A stretch of DNA of 64,000 nucleotides, taken from positions 1-64,000 of the forward strand of contig NZ_PGGO01000004.1 of the NCBI RefSeq assembly GCF_003010955.1, in the 5' to 3' direction. The position numbers and the translations under genes are program-made. Shown here piece after piece: positions 16,518 to 24,095 of the stretch. Below the pieces are notes generated by a model. It ran no database searches. It saw only the letters and a program-made list of their open reading frames with translations, and was not told the DNA's origin. The stretch is from Phyllobacterium brassicacearum (GTDB taxonomy: Bacteria > Pseudomonadota > Alphaproteobacteria > Rhizobiales > Rhizobiaceae). Each line of letters starts with the position of its first letter. Position 1 is the first letter of the stretch.

Positions 16518-17771
16518 ATGACCGCCACCACAATAACAGACGTAGGTATCCAGGCAGCGGGTCCCAAGACAGCTGGTTGGACCGAATTCAAGCCGACAGC
16601 CGTGCTTGTCCTAGCAGACGGCACCGTCATCGAAGGTAAGGGCCTCGGCGCGACAGGGATCTGTGAGGCGGAGGTCTGCTTCAATACTGCGCTTACCGGC
16701 TACGAGGAAATTCTCACCGATCCATCCTATGCAGGCCAGATCGTCACATTTACTTTCCCCCACATCGGCAATGTCGGCACCAACAAGGAAGACATCGAAG
16801 ACCTGACCCCGGCCAATCGTGCAGGCGCGGTTGGAGCGATTTTCAAGGCCGACATCACCGCGCCGTCAAGTTATCGCGCTGCCGAACATCTCGATCATTG
16901 GTTGAAAGCGCGCGGTGTCATTGCCTTGGCTGGTGCCGATACACGCGCTTTGACTGTTTTGATACGCGAAAAGGGCATGCCCAACGCGGTGATTGCGCAC
17001 GATCCGGACGGCAAGTTCGACATTCCTGCGCTCAAAGCACGCGCCGCCGCCTGGCACGGCCTGCTCGACCTCGATCTCGCCAAAGATGTCACGTCAGGGC
17101 AGAGCTCGGTCTGGACCGAAAAGCCGTGGGTCTGGAACGAAGGGTTCGACGATCAATCAGATCCGGAATTCCACGTGGTCGCCATCGACTACGGCATCAA
17201 GCGCAATATCCTGCGTCTGATTGCGGGTCTCGGCGCTAAGGTCACCATTCTCCCGGCTTCAGCCACCGCTGCCGATGTTCTGGCCTACAAGCCGGACGGC
17301 ATCTTCCTGTCCAATGGTCCTGGTGATCCGGCAGCGACCGGCAAATACGCAGTGCCGGCCATCAAAGAACTGATCAAGACCGATATTCCGGTCTTCGGGA
17401 TCTGCCTCGGTCACCAGATGCTGGCACTGGCACTTGGCGGCGATACCAAGAAGATGCATCAGGGCCATCACGGCGCCAACCATCCGGTGCGCGACGATAC
17501 GACAGGCAAGGTCGAGATCGTCTCGATGAATCATGGGTTTGCGGTCGACGCAGGATCCTTCCCGGACGGCGTCGAGGAAACCCATGTCTCCCTGTTCGAC
17601 GGCAGCAATTGCGGGTTGCGTGTGGTTGGCCGCCCGGTGTTTTCAGTGCAGCATCACCCGGAAGCATCGCCCGGACCGCAGGACTCACATTACCTCTTCC
17701 GCCGGTTCTTCAATCTGATCCGCGAAAGGAAGGGGCTGGAGGCTCTGCCCGAACGCGATCATGCCGCCTGA
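16518..17771 (+). CDS. carA: Carbamoyl-phosphate synthase small subunit
   Basis: A 417-residue glutaminase subunit that feeds ammonia to CarB for pyrimidine and arginine synthesis. The N-terminal CPSase small domain (ALTGYEEILTDPSYAGQIVTFT) is followed by a class I glutamine amidotransferase domain with nucleophile Cys in FGICLGHQM and the His/Glu pair in VQHHPEASPGP. AAGGA precedes the ATG. carB is 6.3 kb downstream on the same strand, so the pair is split. The 16225-16517 gap contains a small hairpin at 16445-16462 (CGACAT/ATGTCG) without a T tract. Confidence 0.98.
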   Translation: MTATTITDVGIQAAGPKTAGWTEFKPTAVLVLADGTVIEGKGLGATGICEAEVCFNTALTGYEEILTDPSYAGQIVTFTFPHIGNVGTNKEDIEDLTPANRAGAVGAIFKADITAPSSYRAAEHLDHWLKARGVIALAGADTRALTVLIREKGMPNAVIAHDPDGKFDIPALKARAAAWHGLLDLDLAKDVTSGQSSVWTEKPWVWNEGFDDQSDPEFHVVAIDYGIKRNILRLIAGLGAKVTILPASATAADVLAYKPDGIFLSNGPGDPAATGKYAVPAIKELIKTDIPVFGICLGHQMLALALGGDTKKMHQGHHGANHPVRDDTTGKVEIVSMNHGFAVDAGSFPDGVEETHVSLFDGSNCGLRVVGRPVFSVQHHPEASPGPQDSHYLFRRFFNLIRERKGLEALPERDHAA

Positions 17772-17805
17772 GATACCGGGGAGCTTGCCGAGGCACATTC
17801 ACTGC

Positions 17806-18726
17806 TTACGGAACGTCTTCCCCAGTGCTTGCCTTCAAAATCTCGAACCATTGCTGGCGCTCGAGCTCGATGTCGAGCGCGGCTGCCATTAAAGCCAGAC
17901 GTTCGCGCTTGAGACTGCCAAGCACCGGAATTGGCCGGGCTGGATGGCGCAACAGCCAGGCAATCGCGATCGCAGCGATATCGACGACGCCGGCTGCATC
18001 TGCCGCCACCTTCAAGGCCCCACGTACCCGCCTCTCCTGCGCGCCATCACCGGTAAAGAGACTGCCGCCACCCAGTGGTGACCAGATCATCGGCGAATAG
18101 CGCAGGCGCTGCGCGTGATCGAGACTGCCATCGAACAGCGCGGCCGTGTGGATGACTGAAACTTCGATCTGGTTGGTGACCAGCGGGAAAGGCAGCCGCG
18201 ACGCGAGCAGATCGAATTGTGAAGGCGTGAAATTGGAAACGCCGACGGCCCGCACCTTACCTGCCGTGACGACGCTCTCGAGTCCCCTCGCCGTTTCATC
18301 CGCATCCATGAGGGGATCAGGCCGGTGGATCAGCAACACGTCAATATAGTCGGTGTGCAAGTTTTTGAGCGAGCGGTCCACAGATGCTTCAATATGGGCG
18401 GCACTCGTATCATAGTGTTTGATACGGTTAGCCGGACGCACATCCGATTTCAGTATGATGTCACACTTGGTGATCAGTTCGATCTGCTCTCGTTTGCCGC
18501 CCCAGTGCTTCAGCCCGGCGCCAAAGACTTCTTCCACGCCATAATCACCATAAATGTCGGCATGATCGAAGCTGGTCATGCCAAGATCGATGGCACCATT
18601 AATGAGATCTGCCACGCTGGCTGCGTCAGGTTTTTCGGGCCCGCTCAGCAACCGCCAGGCACCGAGGACGAGACGGGACAGGCTCAGGCCTTCGGCATGG
18701 AGCGCGATACGTTTTTCATAGGACAT
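17806..18726 (-). CDS. Aldo/keto reductase
   Basis: A 306-residue NADPH-dependent oxidoreductase with an AKR barrel. The catalytic tetrad can be placed: Asp and Tyr in FDHADIYGDYGVEEVFG, Lys in ELITKCDI and His in DVLLIHRPDPL. The NADP-binding end reads RPIPVLGSLKRERL. It most resembles the YdhF/oxidoreductase branch of the superfamily. The ATG has GAGGTG upstream. Convergent with carA. Substrate unknown. Confidence 0.9.
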   Translation of the reverse strand: MSYEKRIALHAEGLSLSRLVLGAWRLLSGPEKPDAASVADLINGAIDLGMTSFDHADIYGDYGVEEVFGAGLKHWGGKREQIELITKCDIILKSDVRPANRIKHYDTSAAHIEASVDRSLKNLHTDYIDVLLIHRPDPLMDADETARGLESVVTAGKVRAVGVSNFTPSQFDLLASRLPFPLVTNQIEVSVIHTAALFDGSLDHAQRLRYSPMIWSPLGGGSLFTGDGAQERRVRGALKVAADAAGVVDIAAIAIAWLLRHPARPIPVLGSLKRERLALMAAALDIELERQQWFEILKASTGEDVP

Positions 18727-18833
18727 CGGGATTTCACCTCAGCTCCGACAGTGATCCTGCCTGCTTAAAGCAAAGCCTCAAGAGAGAAAATAGCGCGAGT
18801 GGCGCCGACTACGAAAGTTGTATCCGCGGCTGG

Positions 18834-18896
18834 TTGACAGCAATCGATTCCAAGTGTACCAAATGATACACACTTTACCAATCAGTACACAGCTAC
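18834..18896 (+). promoter_or_regulatory. Promoter with duplicated operator upstream of the DUF1348-tetR pair
   Basis: TTGACA at 18834-18839 is a consensus -35. Seventeen bases on, the -10 region overlaps the first of two similar boxes: TACCAAATGATACAC (18857-18871) and TACCAATCAGTACAC (18878-18892 approximately), sharing TACCAA and TACAC at the same spacing. The first is also a near-palindrome, GTGTACC/GATACAC. This is the layout expected for TetR autoregulation by the downstream tetR; binding is inferred. Confidence 0.5.
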
Positions 18897-18909
18897 AAGG
18901 AGAACAGAA

Positions 18910-19383
18910 TTGTCCGAACAACGCCCACCTTTGCCACCATACACCCGGGAGACCGCGATACAGAAAGTGCGCTTGGCGGAAGATGGCTGGAACACCCGCA
19001 ACGCCGAACGCGTATCTCTGGCCTATACGATCGATAGCTACTGGCGAAATCGATCGACATTTGTGCAGGGACGTGAGGCCATCGTCGCCTTCCTCTCCGG
19101 CAAGTGGGACAGGGAATTGGATTATCGGCTGATCAAGGAGCTTTGGGCGTTTACCGACAACCGCATCGCCGTGCGTTTCGCCTATGAATATCATGACGAT
19201 TCCGGTAACTGGTTCCGGGCCTACGGCAATGAAAACTGGGAATTCGACGAGAATGGCCTGATGCGAAAGCGTTTTGCAAGTATCAATGATTTGCCAATCA
19301 ATGAATCGGAACGCAAGTTCTTCTGGGACCGCTCGGGACCACGCCCGGCCGACCATCCTGGCCTCTCAGATCTGGGACTGTAA
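18910..19383 (+). CDS. DUF1348 (NTF2-like fold) protein
   Basis: A 157-residue protein of the DUF1348 family within the SnoaL/NTF2-like fold. Typical stretches are [80 protein letters not shown] and [13 protein letters not shown]. The start is TTG with AAGGAG 7 bases upstream; no ATG or GTG fits. The tetR gene begins 3 bases after its stop, so the two form an operon. Function unknown; such genes are often paired with TetR regulators of electrophile response. Confidence 0.85.
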   Translation: MSEQRPPLPPYTRETAIQKVRLAEDGWNTRNAERVSLAYTIDSYWRNRSTFVQGREAIVAFLSGKWDRELDYRLIKELWAFTDNRIAVRFAYEYHDDSGNWFRAYGNENWEFDENGLMRKRFASINDLPINESERKFFWDRSGPRPADHPGLSDLGL

Positions 19384-19386
19384 TTG

Positions 19387-19944
19387 ATGGCAAGAACAGT
19401 TGCCGAACGTTCGGATGTTATTCCAGTTCTCGCGGAGATCTTCCGCGAGAACGGTTTCGAGGGCGCCAGCCTTGCGATCATCGGCGAGAAGACCGGGCTC
19501 GGCAAAGGCAGCCTCTACCACTTCTTTCCCGGCGGGAAAGAACAGATGGCTGCCGTCGTTCTGAACGAAATCGATACTTGGTTTGAGGATCATATCTATA
19601 GTCCGCTGCGCGAAGCCGACGACCCGCGCGAGGCGATCAGCGCGATGTGCCGCGCCGTGGACGATTATTTCCGCTCCGGGCGGCGCATCTGTCTCGTCGG
19701 CGCGTTTGCTCTCGATAGCGTACGGGACCGCTTTACCGCACAGATCAGGGGCTATTTTGTCGGCTGGAGAATTGCCCTTGCCGCGGCCCTGGAAAAGGCC
19801 GGGCATGAAACCGCCAAGGCCACAGATCTCGCCGAAGAGGCGGTCATCAGCATTCAGGGCGCGCTCGTCCTCGCCCGCGCGCTCAACGATCCTTCAGTAT
19901 TCGAGCGCGCAATGAGCAAAGCCGAGAAACGGCTTCTAGAGTAG
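19387..19944 (+). CDS. TetR/AcrR-family regulator
   Basis: A 185-residue repressor. The helix-turn-helix is LAEIFRENGFEGASLAIIGEKTGLGKGSLYHFFPGGKEQM near residues 16-55, followed by an all-helical ligand domain with RRICLVGAFALDSVRDRF. ATG at 19387 is used; a TTG three bases earlier is also in frame. Cotranscribed with the DUF1348 gene and probably represses the pair through the duplicated boxes upstream. The effector is unknown. Confidence 0.9.
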   Translation: MARTVAERSDVIPVLAEIFRENGFEGASLAIIGEKTGLGKGSLYHFFPGGKEQMAAVVLNEIDTWFEDHIYSPLREADDPREAISAMCRAVDDYFRSGRRICLVGAFALDSVRDRFTAQIRGYFVGWRIALAAALEKAGHETAKATDLAEEAVISIQGALVLARALNDPSVFERAMSKAEKRLLE

Positions 19945-19962
19945 CCAGCAACGGCAGCTACT

Positions 19963-21234
19963 CTACCCGGCTTCGTTTGGAGCCAACGCACCTGGGGCGA
20001 GAACTTCGTCTTTAGCAAGCGATGGTTTCTCGACGCGAAGAACAAAAACAATCAGGCCGATCAACACGAAAATCCCACCAAGCACGTAAGGCGCACCACT
20101 AAACTTGATCGACGCGTCAGGCGCTGTGAAGATCGCGAATATCTGGGTGAAGATCAGCGGCCCGATAACGTTGGTAATGCTGAACAGGCTCGTCATGGCT
20201 CCTTGCAACTCGCCCTGCTCCGACGCAGGAACCTTTGCCGCGGCGATACTGCGCATGGCCGGATCTGCTACACCTTCAAGACAAGTGGCAACGATAACCA
20301 CATAAACCAGCCAACCCTGCCAGGCACCGGCATAACCGAAGAAACCGAGCGCAGCGAAGGTGAGGCCGATAACCGCCGTACGCCACTCGCCAAATCTCGA
20401 CACGATGCGCGGCAGGACGAGCCCCATCACGATCGCGCTGCACAGACCGTAAATGCCCAGTGACATGCCGATATCGCTCTCGCTCCAGCCATAGCGATAA
20501 CTGCCGACATAGGCCCACACCGCAGGATAGGACATGTGTCCAAGCGTCAGCATGAAAAAGACCAAACCAATCCACAGGATCCCCTTGTGGTTACGCATCT
20601 GCTTCAGCGCGCCAAGCGGATTGGACCGCTTCCACTCGAACTTCCGGCGGTCCTTCGCCCCAAGCGTTTCAGGTAAGAGGAAATAGGCAGCAACAAAGTT
20701 CAGAAACGAAATCAGCGCTGCACCGAAGAAGGGTACGCGTGGGCCAAATTCACCAAGAAAGCCGCCAATGATCGGTCCGAGAATAAACCCGACGCCGAAT
20801 GCAATGCCAAGCAGTCCGAAATTCTTCGCCCGATTCTCGTCGGTACTGACGTCGGCAATGTAAGCCGAGGCAGTCGAGTAACTGCCGCCGCTGATGCCTG
20901 CAAGAATTCGTCCGACTAGCAGGATTCCAAAGTTCGGCGCGAGCGCACAGATGAGATTGTCGAGAGCGAAGGTTACCACGGATACCAGCAACACCGGGCG
21001 GCGACCAAAGCGATCGCTCAGATTTCCGATCAGTGGCGCAAAAACAAACTGCATTCCGGCATAAGCAAGGAGCAGCCAGCCCCCGTAAATCGCCGCCTGC
21101 CCCACGTTCGAACCGGTCAGTTGCTCTAGATATTCCGGCAGGACGGGAACGATGATCCCGATACCGATAATATCCAGAAGCAAGATAATGAAGACGAGTG
21201 TGAGGCCGCGCTTGGCCAGAATCGGGTCAATCAT
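19963..21234 (-). CDS. MFS transporter of the tetracycline-exporter (TetA-like) group
   Basis: A 423-residue protein with 12 predicted membrane helices. N-terminal VFIILLLDIIGIGIIVPVLPEYLEQL and motif A GNLSDRFGRRPVLLVS are those of the TCR/Tet drug:H+ antiporters; motif C-like GISGGSYSTASAYIADV follows. Chromosomal members of this group are common in rhizobia and need not confer tetracycline resistance. It converges on the tetR gene rather than diverging from it, so it is not the classic tetA-tetR arrangement. Substrate unknown. Confidence 0.9.
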   Translation of the reverse strand: MIDPILAKRGLTLVFIILLLDIIGIGIIVPVLPEYLEQLTGSNVGQAAIYGGWLLLAYAGMQFVFAPLIGNLSDRFGRRPVLLVSVVTFALDNLICALAPNFGILLVGRILAGISGGSYSTASAYIADVSTDENRAKNFGLLGIAFGVGFILGPIIGGFLGEFGPRVPFFGAALISFLNFVAAYFLLPETLGAKDRRKFEWKRSNPLGALKQMRNHKGILWIGLVFFMLTLGHMSYPAVWAYVGSYRYGWSESDIGMSLGIYGLCSAIVMGLVLPRIVSRFGEWRTAVIGLTFAALGFFGYAGAWQGWLVYVVIVATCLEGVADPAMRSIAAAKVPASEQGELQGAMTSLFSITNVIGPLIFTQIFAIFTAPDASIKFSGAPYVLGGIFVLIGLIVFVLRVEKPSLAKDEVLAPGALAPNEAG

Positions 21235-21394
21235 CGGAAAACTCGCAAATGGCGTTTATATCCGCGATTGACGCGGAAAATCATCATGTCCGGTTCGCAA
21301 GAGCGAAACAATACGTGAACATGATCAGGAAACGACCCAATTTACCACCGGAAAGTGTCTTCGACACAAATTCCTCCTGACAGTTCCTGCCAGC

Positions 21395-21859
21395 CTAGCG
21401 CACATAATTGGTCGGCAATGCTGTCGTTGCCTTCAATGTTTCCATCGATACCGACGCTGAGATGTCGAAAAATTCGACTTTTTCGACGAGCGTTTTGTAG
21501 ATGCTGTCATAAGCTTCCACGCGTGGAAGTACGATCTTCAGGATATAGTCGATCGTGCCGGTCATGCGATGCACTTCGACGATTTCAGGAATGTCACTGA
21601 TCGCTTTGCGAAACTGTTCGAGCCATTCGGCCGAGTGACGCGCTGTCCGAACAATCACGAACATCGTGGTTGGCAATCCCATCAGCGGACGATCAAGCAA
21701 TACGACCCGCCGGGCGATGTATCCGTCTTCCTCAAGGCGCTGGATGCGGCGCGAACAGGCAGAAATGGATAGGCTCACCCTGTCGGCCAGATCGGAGACG
21801 GCAAGCGATGCGTTATCCTGCAGCAGATCTAGAATCTTGCGGTCGCGATCGTCGAGCAT
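21395..21859 (-). CDS. Lrp/AsnC-family transcriptional regulator
   Basis: A 154-residue regulator with N-terminal HTH (DRKILDLLQDNASLAVSDLADRVSLS, then CSRRIQRLEEDGYIARRVVLLD) and a RAM domain (VEVHRMTGTIDYILKIVLPRVEAYDSIY). AAGGAAG lies upstream of the ATG. It is divergent from the aspartate/glutamate racemase gene with 149 bp between, so it is its likely regulator. Ligand probably an amino acid. Confidence 0.92.
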   Translation of the reverse strand: MLDDRDRKILDLLQDNASLAVSDLADRVSLSISACSRRIQRLEEDGYIARRVVLLDRPLMGLPTTMFVIVRTARHSAEWLEQFRKAISDIPEIVEVHRMTGTIDYILKIVLPRVEAYDSIYKTLVEKVEFFDISASVSMETLKATTALPTNYVR

Positions 21860-22008
21860 TCTGCTTCCTTAGCAAATTTCAAGCGCATATGAATAACTTT
21901 ACGCCATATGTTTGCATAAAAACAAGCATGCGCAACAATCTTCGCGAACCGTTCCCGCGCGATCCGACCTATCATCCCGGTCGAGTGAACAGTCAGGGGA
22001 ATTTTGCA

Positions 22009-22731
22009 ATGCGCACCATTGGATTGATCGGCGGTATGAGCTGGGAAAGCACCGCGGTCTATTATCGCCAGATCAATGAGAACGTCCGGACACGTCTGGG
22101 TGGCCTTGCTTCAGCCAAGATCGCGATGCAGTCATTGGATTTTGCAGAAGTGGTTGCCTTGCAGAAAAGTGACCGCTGGGATGAAGCTGCTGCACTCTTG
22201 TCCGATGCGGCCCGGCGTCTTGAAAGAGCGGGCGCCGATTGCATTCTGATCTGCACCAACACGATGCATCTTGTTGCCGACGCTGTCGCAACGGCGGTCA
22301 GTGTTCCGCTCATCGACATCAGGCATGAAACCGGGCGCACTCTTGCGGCAGCGGGTAAGAAGCGCCCTTTGCTCCTTGCAACCCGCTACACGATGGAGCA
22401 TGGCTTCTACGCCGACTATATGCGCGCAGAATTCAACATCGAGGTCGTCGTTCCCAATGAAATCGATCGCGCCAAGGTTCATTCGGTGATTTTCGATGAA
22501 CTCTGCTGCGGCATCGTCAAGGACGACTCGCGCCAGGCGCTGGAAAAGATCATTCAGCGCGGCATGGACGCTGGCGCTGATAGCGTTATTCTTGGCTGTA
22601 CTGAAATCTGCCTGTCCCTGACCGACGACAACGTCGCCCTCCCGGCATTCGACTCCACCACCATCCATTCCAACGCTGCCGTGGCGCACGCGCTGGGGAT
22701 GGATTTCAAGAGCGAGCAAAACGCAGTTTGA
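22009..22731 (+). CDS. Aspartate/glutamate racemase family protein
   Basis: A 240-residue cofactor-independent racemase. The N-terminus MRTIGLIGGMSWESTAVYYRQIN is diagnostic of the YgeA/aspartate racemase branch. The two catalytic cysteines sit in LICTNTMHLVAD and ILGCTEICLSL. GGGGA lies 8 bases upstream of the ATG at 22009; the long in-frame extension is not coding. Divergent from an Lrp-type regulator, which suggests induction by an amino acid. A GC-rich hairpin follows at 22742-22759. Confidence 0.92.
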   Translation: MRTIGLIGGMSWESTAVYYRQINENVRTRLGGLASAKIAMQSLDFAEVVALQKSDRWDEAAALLSDAARRLERAGADCILICTNTMHLVADAVATAVSVPLIDIRHETGRTLAAAGKKRPLLLATRYTMEHGFYADYMRAEFNIEVVVPNEIDRAKVHSVIFDELCCGIVKDDSRQALEKIIQRGMDAGADSVILGCTEICLSLTDDNVALPAFDSTTIHSNAAVAHALGMDFKSEQNAV

Positions 22732-22741
22732 CAATCGCAAA

Positions 22742-22820
22742 CCCTCCCCTGCGGGAGGGCAAGGATGTTAGAGCAAGTTCCCGACCAGACCAGATAGACG
22801 CCTTCTGGTCGGACTTTGCT
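22742..22820. repeat. Hairpin plus imperfect inverted repeat between convergent genes
   Basis: A perfect stem CCCTCCC/GGGAGGG (22742-22748 and 22753-22759) has no T tract. It is followed by a longer imperfect inverted repeat, left arm near 22772-22789 (AGCAAGTTCCCGACCAGA) and right arm 22804-22820, that ends against the metallopeptidase stop. It probably acts as a bidirectional terminator region and may be a copy of a dispersed intergenic element. Confidence 0.45.
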
Positions 22821-23756
22821 TTAGATGGCTCCGCTGAACGTGTCGCAACTCTCCAGCTTGCCGCTGTCGAATCCGCGTTTGAACCACGTAGCGCGCTGGG
22901 CTGACGTGCCGTGGTTGAAACTTTCCGGCACGACATAGCCCTGCATCTTGCGCTGCAGAGTATCATCGCCAATCTGTTGTGCGGCGTTGAGCGCTTCTTC
23001 CAGATCGCCAGCATCAAGGATGCCCTTTTGCTTGGTGAAATGGCCCCAGATTCCGGCAAAACAGTCGGCCTGGAGTTCGACCCGAACTGACATGGCGTTT
23101 GACTCCGCCTCACCCATGTTCTGGCGCATCTGATTGAATTTCGGCAGTACACCGATCAAGTTTTGCACGTGGTGGCCAACTTCGTGCGCAAGTACATAGG
23201 CCTGGGCAAAGTCGCCAGAGGCACCAAACTTCCTGTCGAGTTCGTCATAGAAACTCAAATCAATGTAGAGCTTGCGGTCACCCGGGCAGTAGAAGGGCCC
23301 TGACGCGGCGCTCGCAAAACCGCAGGCTGACTTAACCTGCCCATCGAACAGGACCATGGTCGGTGGCGGATATTGCTGTCCTTCGGCCTGGAAAATGCCG
23401 CTCCAGACGTCTTCCGTTTCCGCAAGCACTGTTTTCACGAATTGCGTCATCTCGTCATCAGTCTTAACGGACGCATCGCCAGAGGGAGCCTGGCTCTGGC
23501 CTGGCACCAATTGCCCCCCGGTGCCGCCGGAATCGACGAGAATCTGCATCGGATCGATACTCGTGCAGAATTTCAGGAACAGGAAGATCGCGGCCAGAAT
23601 GATGATACCGGTAAACCCGCCGCCGCGTGCGGTTCGTATGCCAGACCCGCCCGGAAGGCGGAAGCCGCCACCTCGACCGATTCCGCCGGGAAACCCGCCG
23701 CCTTGTCCGCGTTGATCCTCAACGTTGTCACTCTGTCTGCGGCCCTGCCAACGCAT
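22821..23756 (-). CDS. YpfJ-type neutral zinc metallopeptidase
   Basis: A 311-residue membrane-anchored protein. A Gly-rich polar N-terminus (about 60 residues) precedes one membrane helix (IIILAAIFLFLKFC). The globular domain carries the zinc motif HEVGHH within AYVLAHEVGHHVQNLIG and the third-ligand region in ELQADCFAGIWGHF. The family pattern DDEMTQFVKTVLAETEDVWSGIF is also present. AGGAGACGGG precedes the ATG at 23756. The substrates of this family are not known to me. Confidence 0.9.
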   Translation of the reverse strand: MRWQGRRQSDNVEDQRGQGGGFPGGIGRGGGFRLPGGSGIRTARGGGFTGIIILAAIFLFLKFCTSIDPMQILVDSGGTGGQLVPGQSQAPSGDASVKTDDEMTQFVKTVLAETEDVWSGIFQAEGQQYPPPTMVLFDGQVKSACGFASAASGPFYCPGDRKLYIDLSFYDELDRKFGASGDFAQAYVLAHEVGHHVQNLIGVLPKFNQMRQNMGEAESNAMSVRVELQADCFAGIWGHFTKQKGILDAGDLEEALNAAQQIGDDTLQRKMQGYVVPESFNHGTSAQRATWFKRGFDSGKLESCDTFSGAI

Positions 23757-23971
23757 TTCCCGTCTCCTGGTCACCTATCGGTCCAATCGGCCGATATGCT
23801 GTATTTGCAGTAGTATAGTGCGATATTTGTTTCACGCACGATGCTATTTTTCAACGTGCGGCTGCAATCGATACATAATCAATTTTCGTGACTGATTAAT
23901 GCAGGAGCAAAACCAAAGTTGCATTGCGATGAAAACTGCAGCGAAAAAGCGTGAAATTGCGCGTTTTTGGG

Positions 23972-24005
23972 GTTACGCAATGCGATTGCTTTGCCTATAA
24001 GGCAA
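23972..24005 (+). promoter_or_regulatory. Candidate carB promoter
   Basis: TTACGC, a 17-base spacer and TATAAG precede carB; the -10 is nested in a TTGCC-TATAA-GGCAA palindrome at about 23991-24005. This would give a leader of roughly 85 bases that contains the terminator at 24038-24065. The rest of the 23757-24095 gap shows no gene. The assignment is by eye. Confidence 0.35.
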
Positions 24006-24037
24006 CCTTAGCCTCGCATTTGGAACTATGTGCCTGC

Positions 24038-24065
24038 CCGTACGGTCAAAACCGTGCGGTTTTTT
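24038..24065 (+). terminator. Intrinsic terminator in the carB leader (candidate attenuator)
   Basis: CCGTACGGT and ACCGTGCGG form a 9-bp stem (one G-U pair) with a CAAA loop, immediately followed by TTTTTT. It ends 30 bases before the carB ATG on the same strand. No gene lies on this strand for about 1.3 kb upstream that would need it, so it most likely attenuates carB transcription. Confidence 0.65.
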
Positions 24066-24095
24066 GTGCAGCACGCTGTTGATAGGAACGTACCC

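Noticed and set aside
19384-21234. Classic tetA-tetR resistance pair
   Set aside because: The two genes are convergent, and the TetR belongs with the DUF1348 gene, so this is not the tetracycline resistance module.
24030-24095. Extended carB start at GTG 24030
   Set aside because: It would place the leader terminator inside the coding region and adds residues unlike CarB, while the ATG at 24096 has AGGAACG at good spacing.
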